64,000 nt of DNA from Microbacterium enclense. GTDB lineage: Bacteria; Actinomycetota; Actinomycetes; Actinomycetales; Microbacteriaceae. Positions 9,258-18,296 of the stretch are shown here, piece by piece. Under the pieces are notes generated by a model. The model did not search any database. It saw only the letters and a list, made by a program, of their open reading frames with translations, and was not told where the DNA came from. The translations under genes were made by a program, and so were the position numbers. Location: assembly GCA_038182865.1 (NCBI GenBank), contig CP116226.1, positions 2,728,001 to 2,792,000 on the forward strand, written 5' to 3'. Position 1 is the first letter of the stretch; each line of letters opens with the position of its first letter.

Positions 9258-9391
9258 GGCTCCCGGCGCCCGCGTGTTTCCGCGGCGTAACAAGTTGGCT
9301 GCACGCGTGTCAACAATGCCGCTGACGGCCGTTTCGCGCCGTATCCGCGTGCTTACGATGACCTCGTCATCCAGCAGCACAGGAGATTCGC

Positions 9392-9595
9392 ATGACGCAG
9401 GGCACCGTCAAATGGTTCAACGCCGAGAAGGGTTACGGCTTCATCACCGTGACGGACGGCCAGGACGTTTTCGTTCATTACTCGAACATCGAGATGTCGG
9501 GCTTCCGCGTCCTCGAGGAGGGGCAGGCGGTGGAGTTCACCGTCGGTTCCGGCCAGAAGGGCCCGCAGGCCGAGTCGGTGCGGTTGATGGCCTGA
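9392..9595 (+). CDS. Cold-shock protein (CspA family)
   Basis: 67-residue single cold-shock domain that binds single-stranded RNA/DNA and relieves RNA structure. RNP1 (KGYGFIT) and RNP2 (VFVHYS) are intact; the N-terminus GTVKWFNAEK is canonical. The ATG follows an AGGAGA ribosome-binding site at about 9380-9385. Its 134-base leader and a strong terminator right after the stop make it a monocistronic unit ahead of groEL. Confidence 0.96.
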   Translation: MTQGTVKWFNAEKGYGFITVTDGQDVFVHYSNIEMSGFRVLEEGQAVEFTVGSGQKGPQAESVRLMA

Positions 9596-9608
9596 GACCA
9601 CGTTTCCC

Positions 9609-9645
9609 GACGCCGTGGCATCCGTTCGACGGATGCCACGGCGTC
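9609..9645 (+). terminator. Strong hairpin after the cold-shock gene
   Basis: A perfect 16-bp stem (9609-9624 with 9630-9645) closed by the loop TTCGA, 13 bases after the csp stop codon. There is no clear T-run, as is common in high-GC actinobacteria. The stem itself contains the over-represented heptamer GGCATCC/GGATGCC. Confidence 0.75.
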
Positions 9646-9668
9646 GTGCTGTGCGGGCGGCGACGCGG

Positions 9669-9695
9669 CTTGCACTCCCTAGGGGCGAGTGCCAG
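9669..9695 (+). promoter_or_regulatory. Upstream, degenerate CIRCE element
   Basis: CTTGCACTC-N9-GAGTGCCAG keeps the CIRCE geometry (consensus TTAGCACTC-N9-GAGTGCTAA) with mismatches only at the outer ends of the arms. It lies exactly 33 bp, about three helical turns, upstream of a better copy, so a second HrcA dimer could bind on the same DNA face. Confidence 0.7.
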
Positions 9696-9701
9696 AATGA
9701 G

Positions 9702-9728
9702 TTAGCACTCGCTTTCGTCGAGTGCCAA
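9702..9728 (+). promoter_or_regulatory. CIRCE element (HrcA operator) of groEL
   Basis: TTAGCACTC-N9-GAGTGCCAA matches the CIRCE consensus with one mismatch. It sits 37 bases before the groEL start, so HrcA repression with release on heat shock is expected. Confidence 0.92.
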
Positions 9729-9765
9729 ATCTGGAAGTCACCCGTCCGGGAGGGACGACACACTT

Positions 9766-11385
9766 ATGGCAAAGATCATCGCTTTCGACGAGGAGGCCCG
9801 CCGCGGCCTCGAGCGCGGCCTCAACACGCTGGCCGACGCCGTCAAGGTGACGCTCGGCCCCCGCGGTCGCAACGTCGTGCTCGAGAAGAAGTGGGGCGCC
9901 CCCACCATCACGAACGACGGCGTCTCGATCGCCAAGGAGATCGAGCTCGACGACCCGTACGAGAAGATCGGCGCAGAGCTGGTCAAGGAGGTCGCCAAGA
10001 AGACCGACGACGTCGCGGGTGACGGCACCACCACCGCTACCGTGCTCGCTCAGGCGCTCGTGCGCGAGGGCCTGCGCAACGTCGCGGCCGGCGCCGACCC
10101 CATCTCGCTCAAGAAGGGCATCGAGAAGGCCGTCAAGGCCGTCACCGACGAGCTCCTCTCCTCGGCGAAGGAGGTCGAGTCGAAGGAGCAGATCGCCGCG
10201 ACCGCGTCGATCTCCGCTGCTGACCCCGCCATCGGCGAGCTCATCGCCGAGGCCATCGACAAGGTGGGCAAGGAAGGCGTCGTCACCGTCGAGGAGAGCA
10301 ACACCTTCGGCACCGAGCTCGAGCTCACCGAGGGCATGCGTTTCGACAAGGGCTACATCAACCCCTACTTCGTCACCGACCCCGAGCGCCAGGAAGCGGT
10401 CTTCGAAGACCCGTACATCCTGATCGCCAACCAGAAGATCTCCAACATCAAGGACCTTCTGCCGATCGTCGACAAGGTGATCCAGGAGGGCAAGGAGCTC
10501 CTCATCATCGCCGAGGACGTCGAGGGCGAAGCCCTCGCGACGCTCGTGCTCAACAAGATCCGCGGCATCTTCAAGTCGGTGGCCGTCAAGGCCCCCGGCT
10601 TCGGCGACCGTCGCAAGGCGCAGCTGCAGGACATCGCGATCCTCACCGGCGGCCAGGTCATCACCGAAGAGGTGGGCCTCAAGCTCGAGAACGCGACCGT
10701 CGACCTGCTCGGCCGCGCGCGCAAGGTCATCATCACCAAGGACGAGACCACGATCGTCGAGGGTGCCGGTGAGTCGGAGCTGATCGAGGGTCGCGTGACC
10801 CAGATCCGTCGCGAGATCGAGAACACCGACAGCGACTACGACCGCGAGAAGCTCCAGGAGCGTCTCGCCAAGCTCGCCGGTGGCGTCGCCGTCATCAAGG
10901 CGGGCGCGGCCACCGAGGTCGAGCTCAAGGAGCGCAAGCACCGCATCGAGGACGCCGTTCGCAACGCGAAGGCCGCCGTCGAAGAGGGTGTCGTCGCCGG
11001 TGGTGGCGTCGCGCTGATCCAGGCCGGCAAGACGGCGCTGGCGAACCTCGAGCTCGTCGGTGACGAGGCGACCGGAGCCAACATCGTCAAGGTCGCCATC
11101 GAGGCCCCGCTCAAGCAGATCGCGCTCAACGCCGGTCTCGAGCCCGGTGTCGTCGCGAACAAGGTCGCGGAGCTCCCCGTGGGCCACGGCCTCAACGCCG
11201 CGACGGGCGAGTACGGTGACCTGTTCGCACAGGGCATCATCGACCCCGCCAAGGTGACGCGTTCGGCTCTGCAGAACGCGGCATCGATCGCCGGTCTCTT
11301 CCTCACGACCGAGGCCGTCGTCGCCGACAAGCCCGAGAAGGTCGCCGCTCCCGCGGGCGACCCGACCGGCGGCATGGACTTCTGA
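9766..11385 (+). CDS. groL: Chaperonin GroEL (60 kDa)
   Basis: 539-residue subunit of the double-ring chaperonin that folds cytoplasmic proteins with ATP. The N-terminus MAKIIAFDEEARRGLERG, the ATP-binding GDGTTTATVLAQ, the apical-domain regions and the C-terminal GGMDF are all standard. The His-rich tail of mycobacterial GroEL1 is absent, so this is the housekeeping GroEL2-like copy. No groES is adjacent, as usual for the stand-alone actinobacterial groL. The start has a GGGAGGG ribosome-binding site. Controlled by the two CIRCE elements and followed by a strong terminator. Confidence 0.99.
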   Translation: MAKIIAFDEEARRGLERGLNTLADAVKVTLGPRGRNVVLEKKWGAPTITNDGVSIAKEIELDDPYEKIGAELVKEVAKKTDDVAGDGTTTATVLAQALVREGLRNVAAGADPISLKKGIEKAVKAVTDELLSSAKEVESKEQIAATASISAADPAIGELIAEAIDKVGKEGVVTVEESNTFGTELELTEGMRFDKGYINPYFVTDPERQEAVFEDPYILIANQKISNIKDLLPIVDKVIQEGKELLIIAEDVEGEALATLVLNKIRGIFKSVAVKAPGFGDRRKAQLQDIAILTGGQVITEEVGLKLENATVDLLGRARKVIITKDETTIVEGAGESELIEGRVTQIRREIENTDSDYDREKLQERLAKLAGGVAVIKAGAATEVELKERKHRIEDAVRNAKAAVEEGVVAGGGVALIQAGKTALANLELVGDEATGANIVKVAIEAPLKQIALNAGLEPGVVANKVAELPVGHGLNAATGEYGDLFAQGIIDPAKVTRSALQNAASIAGLFLTTEAVVADKPEKVAAPAGDPTGGMDF

Positions 11386-11402
11386 TCCACGCCGAGGCCT
11401 GA

Positions 11403-11440
11403 GACGAGTGGCCCCCTCCTTCGGGAGGGGGCCACTCGTC
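11403..11440 (+). terminator. groEL terminator
   Basis: A perfect 17-bp stem (11403-11419 with 11424-11440) with a TTCG tetraloop, followed by TTTCTC. It lies between the convergent groEL and merR-type genes and probably serves both. Confidence 0.9.
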
Positions 11441-11450
11441 TTTCTCCGCT

Positions 11451-12278
11451 CTACGAGAGCGGGAGGTAGACGTCGGTGACGAGGTCGGTCTCGGCGACGC
11501 GGTCGGGTGTCGACAGGTAGACGTTGAAGGCGCGCGCGGTGAGGTCGTCTCCCGCGCGCGGTGCCAACGATTCCGCGGCCATCCGGCTGTTGATGAGGTC
11601 GTGCGCCTGACTGATCTGGTCGTACGGTCCCCGCACCCGCGCGACGAGACAGTCGCGAGCGGGGAGCTCGATGACGCGCAGCGGCGCATCGGCCTGCGTT
11701 CCCGGAGCGACCGGGGCGAAGATCGACAGATCCACGTCGGTCTCGACGTACTCGTCATCGTGCTCGATGACGCCGCAGGGCCCGACGGGGGCGATCGCGC
11801 GGCGAGCGAGGAGCGGCATCATCTGCTCCCACAGGCGACCTTCGTCGGCATAGGTCGGGACCGTGCCGCGGAGGGCGACGACGGTCATGGCGGGCACGGT
11901 GGCCCGGGTGACGGTGATGGACATGGGTGTGTCTCCGTGTTCGAGAAGGCGGGTGATGAGCGACACCCGCTCCCGGGCATCCCGCACCTCGCTCTGGAGT
12001 TCCGCGTACTGCAGCTGCAGCGCGCGTGTCCATGCCGGAGTTCCGCGGGCGTCCAGGAGGGTGCCGATGGCGGAGACGCCGAAGCCCACGTCGCGGAGGT
12101 TCCGGACAGCGGCGGCGTCCTCCAACTGGTGGGGGGCGTAGCGCCGGTATCCCGTCGCCGGATCGACGACGGCGGGAACGAGCACCCCGTGGGTGTCGTA
12201 GTGACGAAGCATCCGGACGGAGAGTCGGGTCAGTGAACTGAACCGACCGATCGTCATGAGCGTCGAGGTCTCGGCCAT
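11451..12278 (-). CDS. MerR-family regulator with GyrI-like effector domain
   Basis: 275-residue one-component regulator of the BmrR/BltR type. The N-terminal winged-helix (about 8-75) reads MTIGRFSSLTRLSVRMLRHYD, followed by TGYRRYAP (wing) and the dimerisation helix to about residue 120. The C-terminal half (about 125-275) is a GyrI-like small-molecule-binding domain. Such proteins activate efflux or detoxification genes by untwisting a long-spacer promoter. The target is not obvious; autoregulation is suggested by a dyad just upstream. The start could be Met1 or Met8. Confidence 0.88.
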   Translation of the reverse strand: MAETSTLMTIGRFSSLTRLSVRMLRHYDTHGVLVPAVVDPATGYRRYAPHQLEDAAAVRNLRDVGFGVSAIGTLLDARGTPAWTRALQLQYAELQSEVRDARERVSLITRLLEHGDTPMSITVTRATVPAMTVVALRGTVPTYADEGRLWEQMMPLLARRAIAPVGPCGVIEHDDEYVETDVDLSIFAPVAPGTQADAPLRVIELPARDCLVARVRGPYDQISQAHDLINSRMAAESLAPRAGDDLTARAFNVYLSTPDRVAETDLVTDVYLPLS

Positions 12279-12293
12279 GTCGTCATCGTGCCG

Positions 12294-12315
12294 TGTGACA
12301 CCGTGTGAGGGTCAA
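12294..12315 (-). promoter_or_regulatory. Candidate MerR-type operator/promoter
   Basis: On the minus strand TTGACC is followed by a near-palindromic TCACACGGTGTCA, the layout of a MerR-family promoter with the operator in the spacer. It lies directly upstream of the regulator gene. The -10 box is not clear, so this is tentative. Confidence 0.4.
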
Positions 12316-12323
12316 GGCGCCCG

Positions 12324-14063
12324 TCACTCGGGGCGGTAGTCCTCGGGCAGGCGCTGGAGCGGTTGCGTCTCGATCAGGGCGTGCTCCTGCGCATCCCGCC
12401 GGTCGGCGAGCGGGAGCGACACACGGAAGGTCGCTCCTCCGCCGGGGGTGTCGACGACCTCGACCTTCCCGTGCAGAAGGTCGACGATGGATGCCACGAT
12501 CGACAGGCCGAGACCGGAGCCACCCGTCTCGCGCGTCCGCGACGTGTCGGCGCGCCAGAAGCGCTGGAAGATCTGATCGCGGATCTGCGCGGGAACACCC
12601 TCGCCGTGGTCGATGATCTCGATCCATCCCATGTCGGCGTCGGCGTCGACGCCCACGCGCAAACCGATGGGTGAGTCGTCGGGCGTGAAGCGGCGCGCGT
12701 TGCCCAGGAGGTTGGTCACGACCTGGCGCACCTTGTTCTCGTCGCCGAGCACGATCGGCGCGAGGCGGGGAGCGGCGGTACGCACGGTTCCCGTCGGCGG
12801 CGTGGACGTCGGCGTCGTCTCGGGGGCTGCGGACTCCGCGGCATCGCCGGGGTCCTTCGAGCGCCGGCGCAGACGGGACAGGGTCGCTCCCGCGATCGCC
12901 ATCGCCGAGGTGGTCGGCACAGCACGCCTGCGTGCCGCCGTGCCGTTGGCATCCTCGCCCGGAATCACCTCGAGACTCATCACGGGCAGCACGAGCTCGT
13001 TGCGGCTCGTGGTGTCGTCGACCGTGACCTCGCGCTGGGGCGACGTGACGCGCAAGTCGAGGGCGGCATCGCGCGCGATGGGACGCAGGTCGATCGCGGT
13101 GATGCTCACGTCGCGACGCTCGTCGAGGCGGGCGAGGGCCAGGAGGTCTTCGACGAGGGCGCCCATGCGGATCGCCTCCTTCTCGATGCGCTCCATCGAC
13201 TGGGCCACGTCTTCGTCGGAGCGGATGGCGCCCATCCGGTAGAGCTCGGCGTAACCGCGCATCGTGACCAGAGGCGTCCGGAGCTCATGGCTGGCGTCGC
13301 CGATGAACCGTCGCATCTGCCGCACGGTGGCATCGCGTTGCCCGAGCGCGCCGTCGATGCGCGCGAGCATCGCGTTGATCGCCGTCTTCAGCCGTCCGAC
13401 CTCGGTGTCGGGGACGATGTCGGTGAGGCGCTGGCTGAAGTCACCCGCGGCGATGTCCATCGCGGTCGTCTCCACCTGCGTCAGGCTGCGGAAGGTCAGG
13501 GTGACGAGCCACCTGGTCAACAGAGCGCTGGCGATGAGGATGAGGAGAGCGACGAAGCCGTAGATGCCGACGTACGCCGCGACGATCCGGTCGGTCGGTC
13601 CGAGCGGTTGGATGACCATCTGCGTGTAGGACCCGCTGTTGGGTACTTCGAACAGACCCACACGGGCGATGAAGTGCTGACCGGTGACGGGGTCGTCGAG
13701 CTCGATGCGCTTGTCGAGCTGGGTGTATGTCTGCGGCGTCGTGAAGGTGTCCGGCAGTTGCGGGGTCGATTTCGTCGAGGTGCCGTTGAAGAACGCTTCG
13801 CGATGACCCTCCGAGTTGTAGACGACCACCATCGACCCGATCTGCGGCGCGTTCTCCACGGGTGTGAAGGTCAGCTTCCCGTCTTCCGAGGAGGTCGTGA
13901 AGATGCTGCTGGCGATGTTGCCCGCTGCCTGCTGGCCGAGCTGCTCGTCGAGATTGTTCACCAGGGTGGTGCGAAGGAACACCATCGTGCCGATTCCGGC
14001 CGCGAACAACCCGACCGCGAGCAGCGTGACGGTGACGCCGGTGACCTTGGCCCGCAGGCTCAA
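12324..14063 (-). CDS. Sensor histidine kinase (OmpR-type system partner)
   Basis: 579 residues from a TTG start. Membrane helices at about 6-30 and 163-187 flank an extracellular sensor region of about 130 residues; a HAMP linker (about 188-240) leads to the H-box DASHELRTPL (His near residue 257) and an HATPase domain with N-box (NLLGNARRF) and G-boxes (DHGEGVP, GGSGLGLSI). Between the DHp domain and the N-box is a Pro/Thr/Ala/Arg-rich insert of about 70 residues (coordinates about 12770-12975) not found in typical kinases. An upstream in-frame CTG (14102) would add HTDDALTRWWRR, as in relatives, so the true start may be there. Resembles MprB/TcrY-type kinases; signal unknown. Confidence 0.9.
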   Translation of the reverse strand: MSLRAKVTGVTVTLLAVGLFAAGIGTMVFLRTTLVNNLDEQLGQQAAGNIASSIFTTSSEDGKLTFTPVENAPQIGSMVVVYNSEGHREAFFNGTSTKSTPQLPDTFTTPQTYTQLDKRIELDDPVTGQHFIARVGLFEVPNSGSYTQMVIQPLGPTDRIVAAYVGIYGFVALLILIASALLTRWLVTLTFRSLTQVETTAMDIAAGDFSQRLTDIVPDTEVGRLKTAINAMLARIDGALGQRDATVRQMRRFIGDASHELRTPLVTMRGYAELYRMGAIRSDEDVAQSMERIEKEAIRMGALVEDLLALARLDERRDVSITAIDLRPIARDAALDLRVTSPQREVTVDDTTSRNELVLPVMSLEVIPGEDANGTAARRRAVPTTSAMAIAGATLSRLRRRSKDPGDAAESAAPETTPTSTPPTGTVRTAAPRLAPIVLGDENKVRQVVTNLLGNARRFTPDDSPIGLRVGVDADADMGWIEIIDHGEGVPAQIRDQIFQRFWRADTSRTRETGGSGLGLSIVASIVDLLHGKVEVVDTPGGGATFRVSLPLADRRDAQEHALIETQPLQRLPEDYRPE

Positions 14064-14115
14064 CCGGCGCCACCAGCGCGTCAGGGCATCGTCGGTATGC
14101 AGGAGAGAGCTCCGC

Positions 14116-14808
14116 TCAGACGGTCTTGCCCGACTTCAGCATGTAGCCGAAGCCGCGTTTGGTCTGGATGAGGGGCTCGGAGGAGTGCGGATCGATCTTG
14201 CGACGCAGGTACGAGATGTAGCTCTCGACGATGCCGGCGTCGCCGTTGAAGTCGTACTCCCATACGTGGTCGAGGATCTGCGCCTTCGACAGCACGCGGT
14301 TGGGATTGAGCATGAGGTAGCGCAGGAGCTTGAACTCGGTGGGGCTCAGGTCGATCGAGACGTCGCCGACGCTGACGTCGTGCGTGTCCTGGTCCATGGT
14401 GAGCTCGCCCGTGCGGATGATCGATTCTTCATCGGCCTGCATCGTGCGGCGAAGGATCGCCTGGATGCGCGCGACGATCTCGTCGAGGCTGAACGGCTTG
14501 GTGACGTAGTCGTCGCCACCGGCGTTCAAGCCCATGATCTTGTCTTCGGTCTCGTCCTTCGCGGTGAGGAAGAGGATCGGAGCCGTGTAACCCGCCCCGC
14601 GCAGTCGCTTCGTGACGCTGAACCCGTTCATGTCGGGCAGCATCACATCGAGCACGATGAGATCGGGTTCTTCTTCGAGCACAGCCGAGATCGTCTGCGC
14701 GCCGTTGGCCACGGCTCGCACCTGGAAACCGGCGAAGCGCAGGCTAGTGATGAGCAGGTCGCGGATGTTCGGTTCGTCGTCCACGACGAGGATGCGAGGA
14801 GCTGTCAT
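14116..14808 (-). CDS. Response regulator, OmpR/PhoB family
   Basis: 230 residues. Receiver domain at 1-120 with the acidic pocket (VVDDE), phosphoacceptor Asp in VLDVMLPD, Thr in FLTAKD and Lys in VTKPF; winged-helix DNA-binding domain at about 135-227 ending TKRGFGYML. It resembles MprA/TcrA-type regulators. The ATG lies 6 nt after GATAAT (minus strand of 14815-14820), so the operon mRNA is probably leaderless. The kinase gene follows about 50 bases downstream. Confidence 0.95.
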   Translation of the reverse strand: MTAPRILVVDDEPNIRDLLITSLRFAGFQVRAVANGAQTISAVLEEEPDLIVLDVMLPDMNGFSVTKRLRGAGYTAPILFLTAKDETEDKIMGLNAGGDDYVTKPFSLDEIVARIQAILRRTMQADEESIIRTGELTMDQDTHDVSVGDVSIDLSPTEFKLLRYLMLNPNRVLSKAQILDHVWEYDFNGDAGIVESYISYLRRKIDPHSSEPLIQTKRGFGYMLKSGKTV

Positions 14809-14877
14809 GCCCTCATTATCGTGACTGCACCCAGCAATGTGCTGGATATGGAACGGAAAGCCGTGCGCTGGTATGGC

Positions 14878-16527
14878 TCACGCGGCGGCGGCGTCGATCC
14901 CGTCGGCATCCAGGATCGTGTACGCGTAGCCCTGCTCGGCGAGGAAACGCTGGCGGTTCTGCGCGAAATCCTGGTCCACGGTGTCGCGGGCGATGAGGGT
15001 GTAGAAGCTGGCCGTGTGGTTCGACTGCTTCGGTCGCAGCAGGCGTCCCAGACGCTGCGCCTCCTCCTGGCGCGACCCGAACGAGCCCGACACCTGGATG
15101 GCGACAGAGGCCTCGGGCAGGTCGACCGAGAAGTTCGCGACCTTCGACACGATCAGGAGCGAGATCTCGCCGACGCGGAACGCCTGGAACAGTTCCTCAC
15201 GCTCGGCCACCGGCGTCGCGCCCGTGATCTTCGGGGCGTTGAGCGCCTCGGAGAGCTCATCGATCTGATCCAGGTACTGACCGATCACGAGGACGCGCTC
15301 GTCGGGGTGTCGAGCGACGAGGCGGCGAACGACATCGATCTTGGCGGGAGCCGTGGCGGCGAGTCGGTAACGGTCTTCGTCTGCGGCGGCGGCGTACTCG
15401 AGCCGCTCGTACGCGGGCAGGTCGATGCGCACTTCGTAGCAGGCCGCCGGTGAGATGAATCCCTGCGCCTCGATCTCTTTCCACGGGGCGTCGAAACGCT
15501 TGGGCCCGATGAGGCTGAACACGTCGCCCTCGCGGCCGTCCTCGCGCACGAGGGTGGCGGTGAGTCCGAGACGGCGACGCGCCTGCAGATCGGCGGTGAG
15601 CTTGAACACCGGTGCCGGGAGCAAGTGGACCTCGTCATAGAGCACCAGGCCCCAATCCAGCGCGTCGAGGAGGGCGAGGTGGGCGTACTCGCCTTTCCTC
15701 TTCGCGGTGAGGATCTGGTACGTCGCGATGGTGACCGGCTTGATCTCTTTGACCTGGCCGGAGTACTCGCCGATCTCGTCGGGGGTCAGGCTCGTGCGGC
15801 GCAGGAGTTCGTCGCGCCACTGGCGCGCGCTGACGGTGTTCGTCACGAGGATCAGCGTGGTGGTGCGGGTGTCGGCCATGGCACCGGCCCCCACGAGCGT
15901 TTTCCCCGCGCCGCAGGGGAGCACGACGACACCGGAGCCGCCTTCCGAGAAGGAGTCCACAGCCTGGCGCTGGTAGGGGCGCAGGCTCCACCCGTCTTCG
16001 GCGAGGTCGATGGGGTGCGGGGTGCCGGGGGTGTACCCCGCGAGGTCTTCGGCGGGCCACCCGATCTTCAGCAGCTCCTGCTTGATGTGTCCGCGCGCCC
16101 AGGCGTCGATGAGGTACGTGTCGGGGGTCGGGTGCCCGATCAGCAGCGGCGCGATGCGCTTGTTGCGGGAGACCTCGCCGAGTACGGCCGCGTCGGTCGA
16201 GCGGAGCACGAGGTCGTTCTCGTCGTTGCGCTCGATGACGAGGCGCCCGTAGCGATTCACCGTCTCGCGGATGTCGGTGCTCACCGAGGCCGGCACGGGA
16301 AAGCGCGACCATCGGTCGAGCGTGTCGAGCATGGCATCGGCATCGTGGCCGGCGGCTCGGGCGTTCCACAGGCCGAGGCGCGTGATGCGGTACGTGTGGA
16401 TGTGTTCGGGTGCGCGTTCGAGCTCAGCGAAGACCGCGAGCTCGTGCCGCGCCGTCTCCGCCTCGGGGTGCGCGACCTCGAGCAGAACGGTGCGATCGCT
16501 CTGCACGATGAGGGGGCCGTCAGACAT
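14878..16527 (-). CDS. XPB-like superfamily 2 DNA helicase
   Basis: 549-residue ATP-dependent 3'-5' DNA helicase, the bacterial relative of eukaryotic XPB/Ssl2. An N-terminal damage-recognition-like region (1-170) precedes RecA domain 1 with Walker A PCGAGKT, the DEVH box in LYDEVHLLP, motif III LTATL, and RecA domain 2 with motif VI QRLGRLLRP. Implicated in DNA repair by family, not shown here. A TAGACT hexamer (minus strand of 16536-16541) lies 8 nt before the ATG. The next gene upstream is a helicase-associated domain protein, the usual neighbour in actinobacteria. Confidence 0.93.
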   Translation of the reverse strand: MSDGPLIVQSDRTVLLEVAHPEAETARHELAVFAELERAPEHIHTYRITRLGLWNARAAGHDADAMLDTLDRWSRFPVPASVSTDIRETVNRYGRLVIERNDENDLVLRSTDAAVLGEVSRNKRIAPLLIGHPTPDTYLIDAWARGHIKQELLKIGWPAEDLAGYTPGTPHPIDLAEDGWSLRPYQRQAVDSFSEGGSGVVVLPCGAGKTLVGAGAMADTRTTTLILVTNTVSARQWRDELLRRTSLTPDEIGEYSGQVKEIKPVTIATYQILTAKRKGEYAHLALLDALDWGLVLYDEVHLLPAPVFKLTADLQARRRLGLTATLVREDGREGDVFSLIGPKRFDAPWKEIEAQGFISPAACYEVRIDLPAYERLEYAAAADEDRYRLAATAPAKIDVVRRLVARHPDERVLVIGQYLDQIDELSEALNAPKITGATPVAEREELFQAFRVGEISLLIVSKVANFSVDLPEASVAIQVSGSFGSRQEEAQRLGRLLRPKQSNHTASFYTLIARDTVDQDFAQNRQRFLAEQGYAYTILDADGIDAAAA

Positions 16528-16572
16528 AGCGTTCGAGTCTACCGGGGTCGCGGCGGTCGGGCTTCACGCGTG

Positions 16573-18294
16573 TCACTCGACGGGCGCGACCCCGTCGATG
16601 TGCGACAGCGGCAGCGTGCGTTCGACGTCGGCGCCACGATCGCGTCCGCGCAGACGGCCCCCGCCCAGGCCGGTGGCCTCGAGGCGGAAGACGCGAGTCG
16701 ACCCATCGGGCAGGCGCACGGTCACGTCGATGACCGCGCGGGCGCGCACGGCTTGATCGAGTTCGCGCTCGAGCCAGGCGGCATCCGAGTCCTCTCCTCC
16801 GGCCCGCATGCGCGTGATGAGCGGGCCGTAGGTGTCGAGCGGGTCGGTCGCCGCGGTGTCGGCGGCGAGCCGTGCACGCTCGAGGGTGCGGGGTACGCCG
16901 TCGTCGCCGATGGCGACGGCCGGATAGTGCGCGTCGGTGAGCGCCCAGAAGACCACGTCGGCGGAGACGTGCGAGACGAGGGTCTCGCCGTCGCGTGCCA
17001 GGGCGACCGACCGCAGCGACTGATCGACCTCCATCGCCTGCAGGAGCGTCGGATCGGTCGTGGTGACACGGGTCAGTCGCGATGCGGGGTCGCTGTCCAC
17101 CCTGACGCGTCCGTGCTGAGCGGAGGTGCGCTCGATCACGTACGCCAGCGGTTGGGGGAGTCCCGTGAGGGAGAGTCCCGAGAGGAACTCGCGGAGCGAC
17201 TCAGCGGTCTCGCCGCCCGTGATGGCCGCGCCGATCGTCGCGGCGCTGAACCGGTAGCTCGACGCCTGCGCGCGCGACTCGCGCGTCGCCATGCTGCGCA
17301 GGCGCACGTCGAGATGCGGGGCCAGCGGGCCCGGGGCGATCGCGGTGAGGTCGTTCTGCAGATAGACCCGATCGACCTCAGGTGGCAGGAGGTCGCGCAG
17401 AGCCGAGAGATCGACGTCGCCCCCCTCCGCGAGACCGGCCGCCCACGGCGGGACCTCGCCGTCGGCGTCGATGAGCCCCCACGCGCGGAACCGCTCACGC
17501 CATCGTGCGGCGCGCTCGCGGCCCGCCGGATCGAAGGGGAGGGCATCGGCCCATGCGGTGCTGGGGATCCATCCGCCCTCGGCGGTGCGATACGCGCGGG
17601 GGAGCGCCCCACGCAGAGCACGCGCGGTGTTCCCCCACCTGTTGAGGGTCGGCAGACGCAGCCAGGCGCGTCCGGCCGCGGTGACGAGCCAGGCGCGTCC
17701 GGTGCTCCCCAGGAGCCCGACGGATGCCGCGATGCCGACGAAGAGGTCGGCCTCATCGGGCGTGGCGACGGCGCCGGCATCGACCAGCCGTCGTCGTTCG
17801 GTCGCACCGAGCGAGCCGGAGCCGATCCGCCCGAGAGGCACGTCGAGGGTCAGCAGGATGACGTCGGCGAGGGCCGCGGCGTTCGTGAACGCGGCTTCCG
17901 CGGCGGTGTCGGATGCCACCGCTCGGCCGTGGCGCGGGGTCACGGCATCCGCGAGACCCTCGGGAAATGCGTCCGTCACCGCGGTGGCGACCGCTGCATA
18001 GGGCACGCCGTCGTCGCGCACGAGGGCGCGGGCGACGAGGGCGGCACGATCGTTCGACGGGACGGCGGCACCCGTCGCGGAGGCGGCCGCGAGGGCTGCG
18101 GCCTCCGGGCGGGTCAGCGGCGGGAGCGCTCGTGCGATGGAGGCGGGATCCAGCAGGGCGTCGGCGGCGTCGAAGGTGTCGCGCCATGTCGCGGAGGGGG
18201 AGACGTCACGCTCGAGGAACAGGCGCGCCAGATCGTCGTCGGCTCGCGCGCTCAACGAGACCGCCAGTGCGCGTTGGTCGGAGGTCTCGGGCAC
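16573..18294 (-). CDS. Helicase-associated (XPB/Ssl2-like, Helicase_C_3) domain protein
   Basis: 573-residue protein that regularly accompanies the bacterial XPB helicase. The N-terminal half is helical and Ala/Leu/Arg-rich; the C-terminal part (about 330-540) carries the helicase-associated domain with LPPEVDRVYLQNDLTAI and a VDSDPASRLTRVTTTDP region. No Walker motifs are present, so it is not itself a helicase. The GTG start at 18294 lies 2 bases after the stop of the upstream small membrane protein gene and has AAGGAA at good spacing, which excludes the much longer frame. Probable accessory factor in DNA repair. Confidence 0.82.
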   Translation of the reverse strand: MPETSDQRALAVSLSARADDDLARLFLERDVSPSATWRDTFDAADALLDPASIARALPPLTRPEAAALAAASATGAAVPSNDRAALVARALVRDDGVPYAAVATAVTDAFPEGLADAVTPRHGRAVASDTAAEAAFTNAAALADVILLTLDVPLGRIGSGSLGATERRRLVDAGAVATPDEADLFVGIAASVGLLGSTGRAWLVTAAGRAWLRLPTLNRWGNTARALRGALPRAYRTAEGGWIPSTAWADALPFDPAGRERAARWRERFRAWGLIDADGEVPPWAAGLAEGGDVDLSALRDLLPPEVDRVYLQNDLTAIAPGPLAPHLDVRLRSMATRESRAQASSYRFSAATIGAAITGGETAESLREFLSGLSLTGLPQPLAYVIERTSAQHGRVRVDSDPASRLTRVTTTDPTLLQAMEVDQSLRSVALARDGETLVSHVSADVVFWALTDAHYPAVAIGDDGVPRTLERARLAADTAATDPLDTYGPLITRMRAGGEDSDAAWLERELDQAVRARAVIDVTVRLPDGSTRVFRLEATGLGGGRLRGRDRGADVERTLPLSHIDGVAPVE

Positions 18295-18296
18295 GA

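Noticed and set aside
9679..11187. Minus-strand frame antisense to groEL
   Set aside because: Asp/Leu/Gly-rich shadow of the highly conserved GroEL frame.
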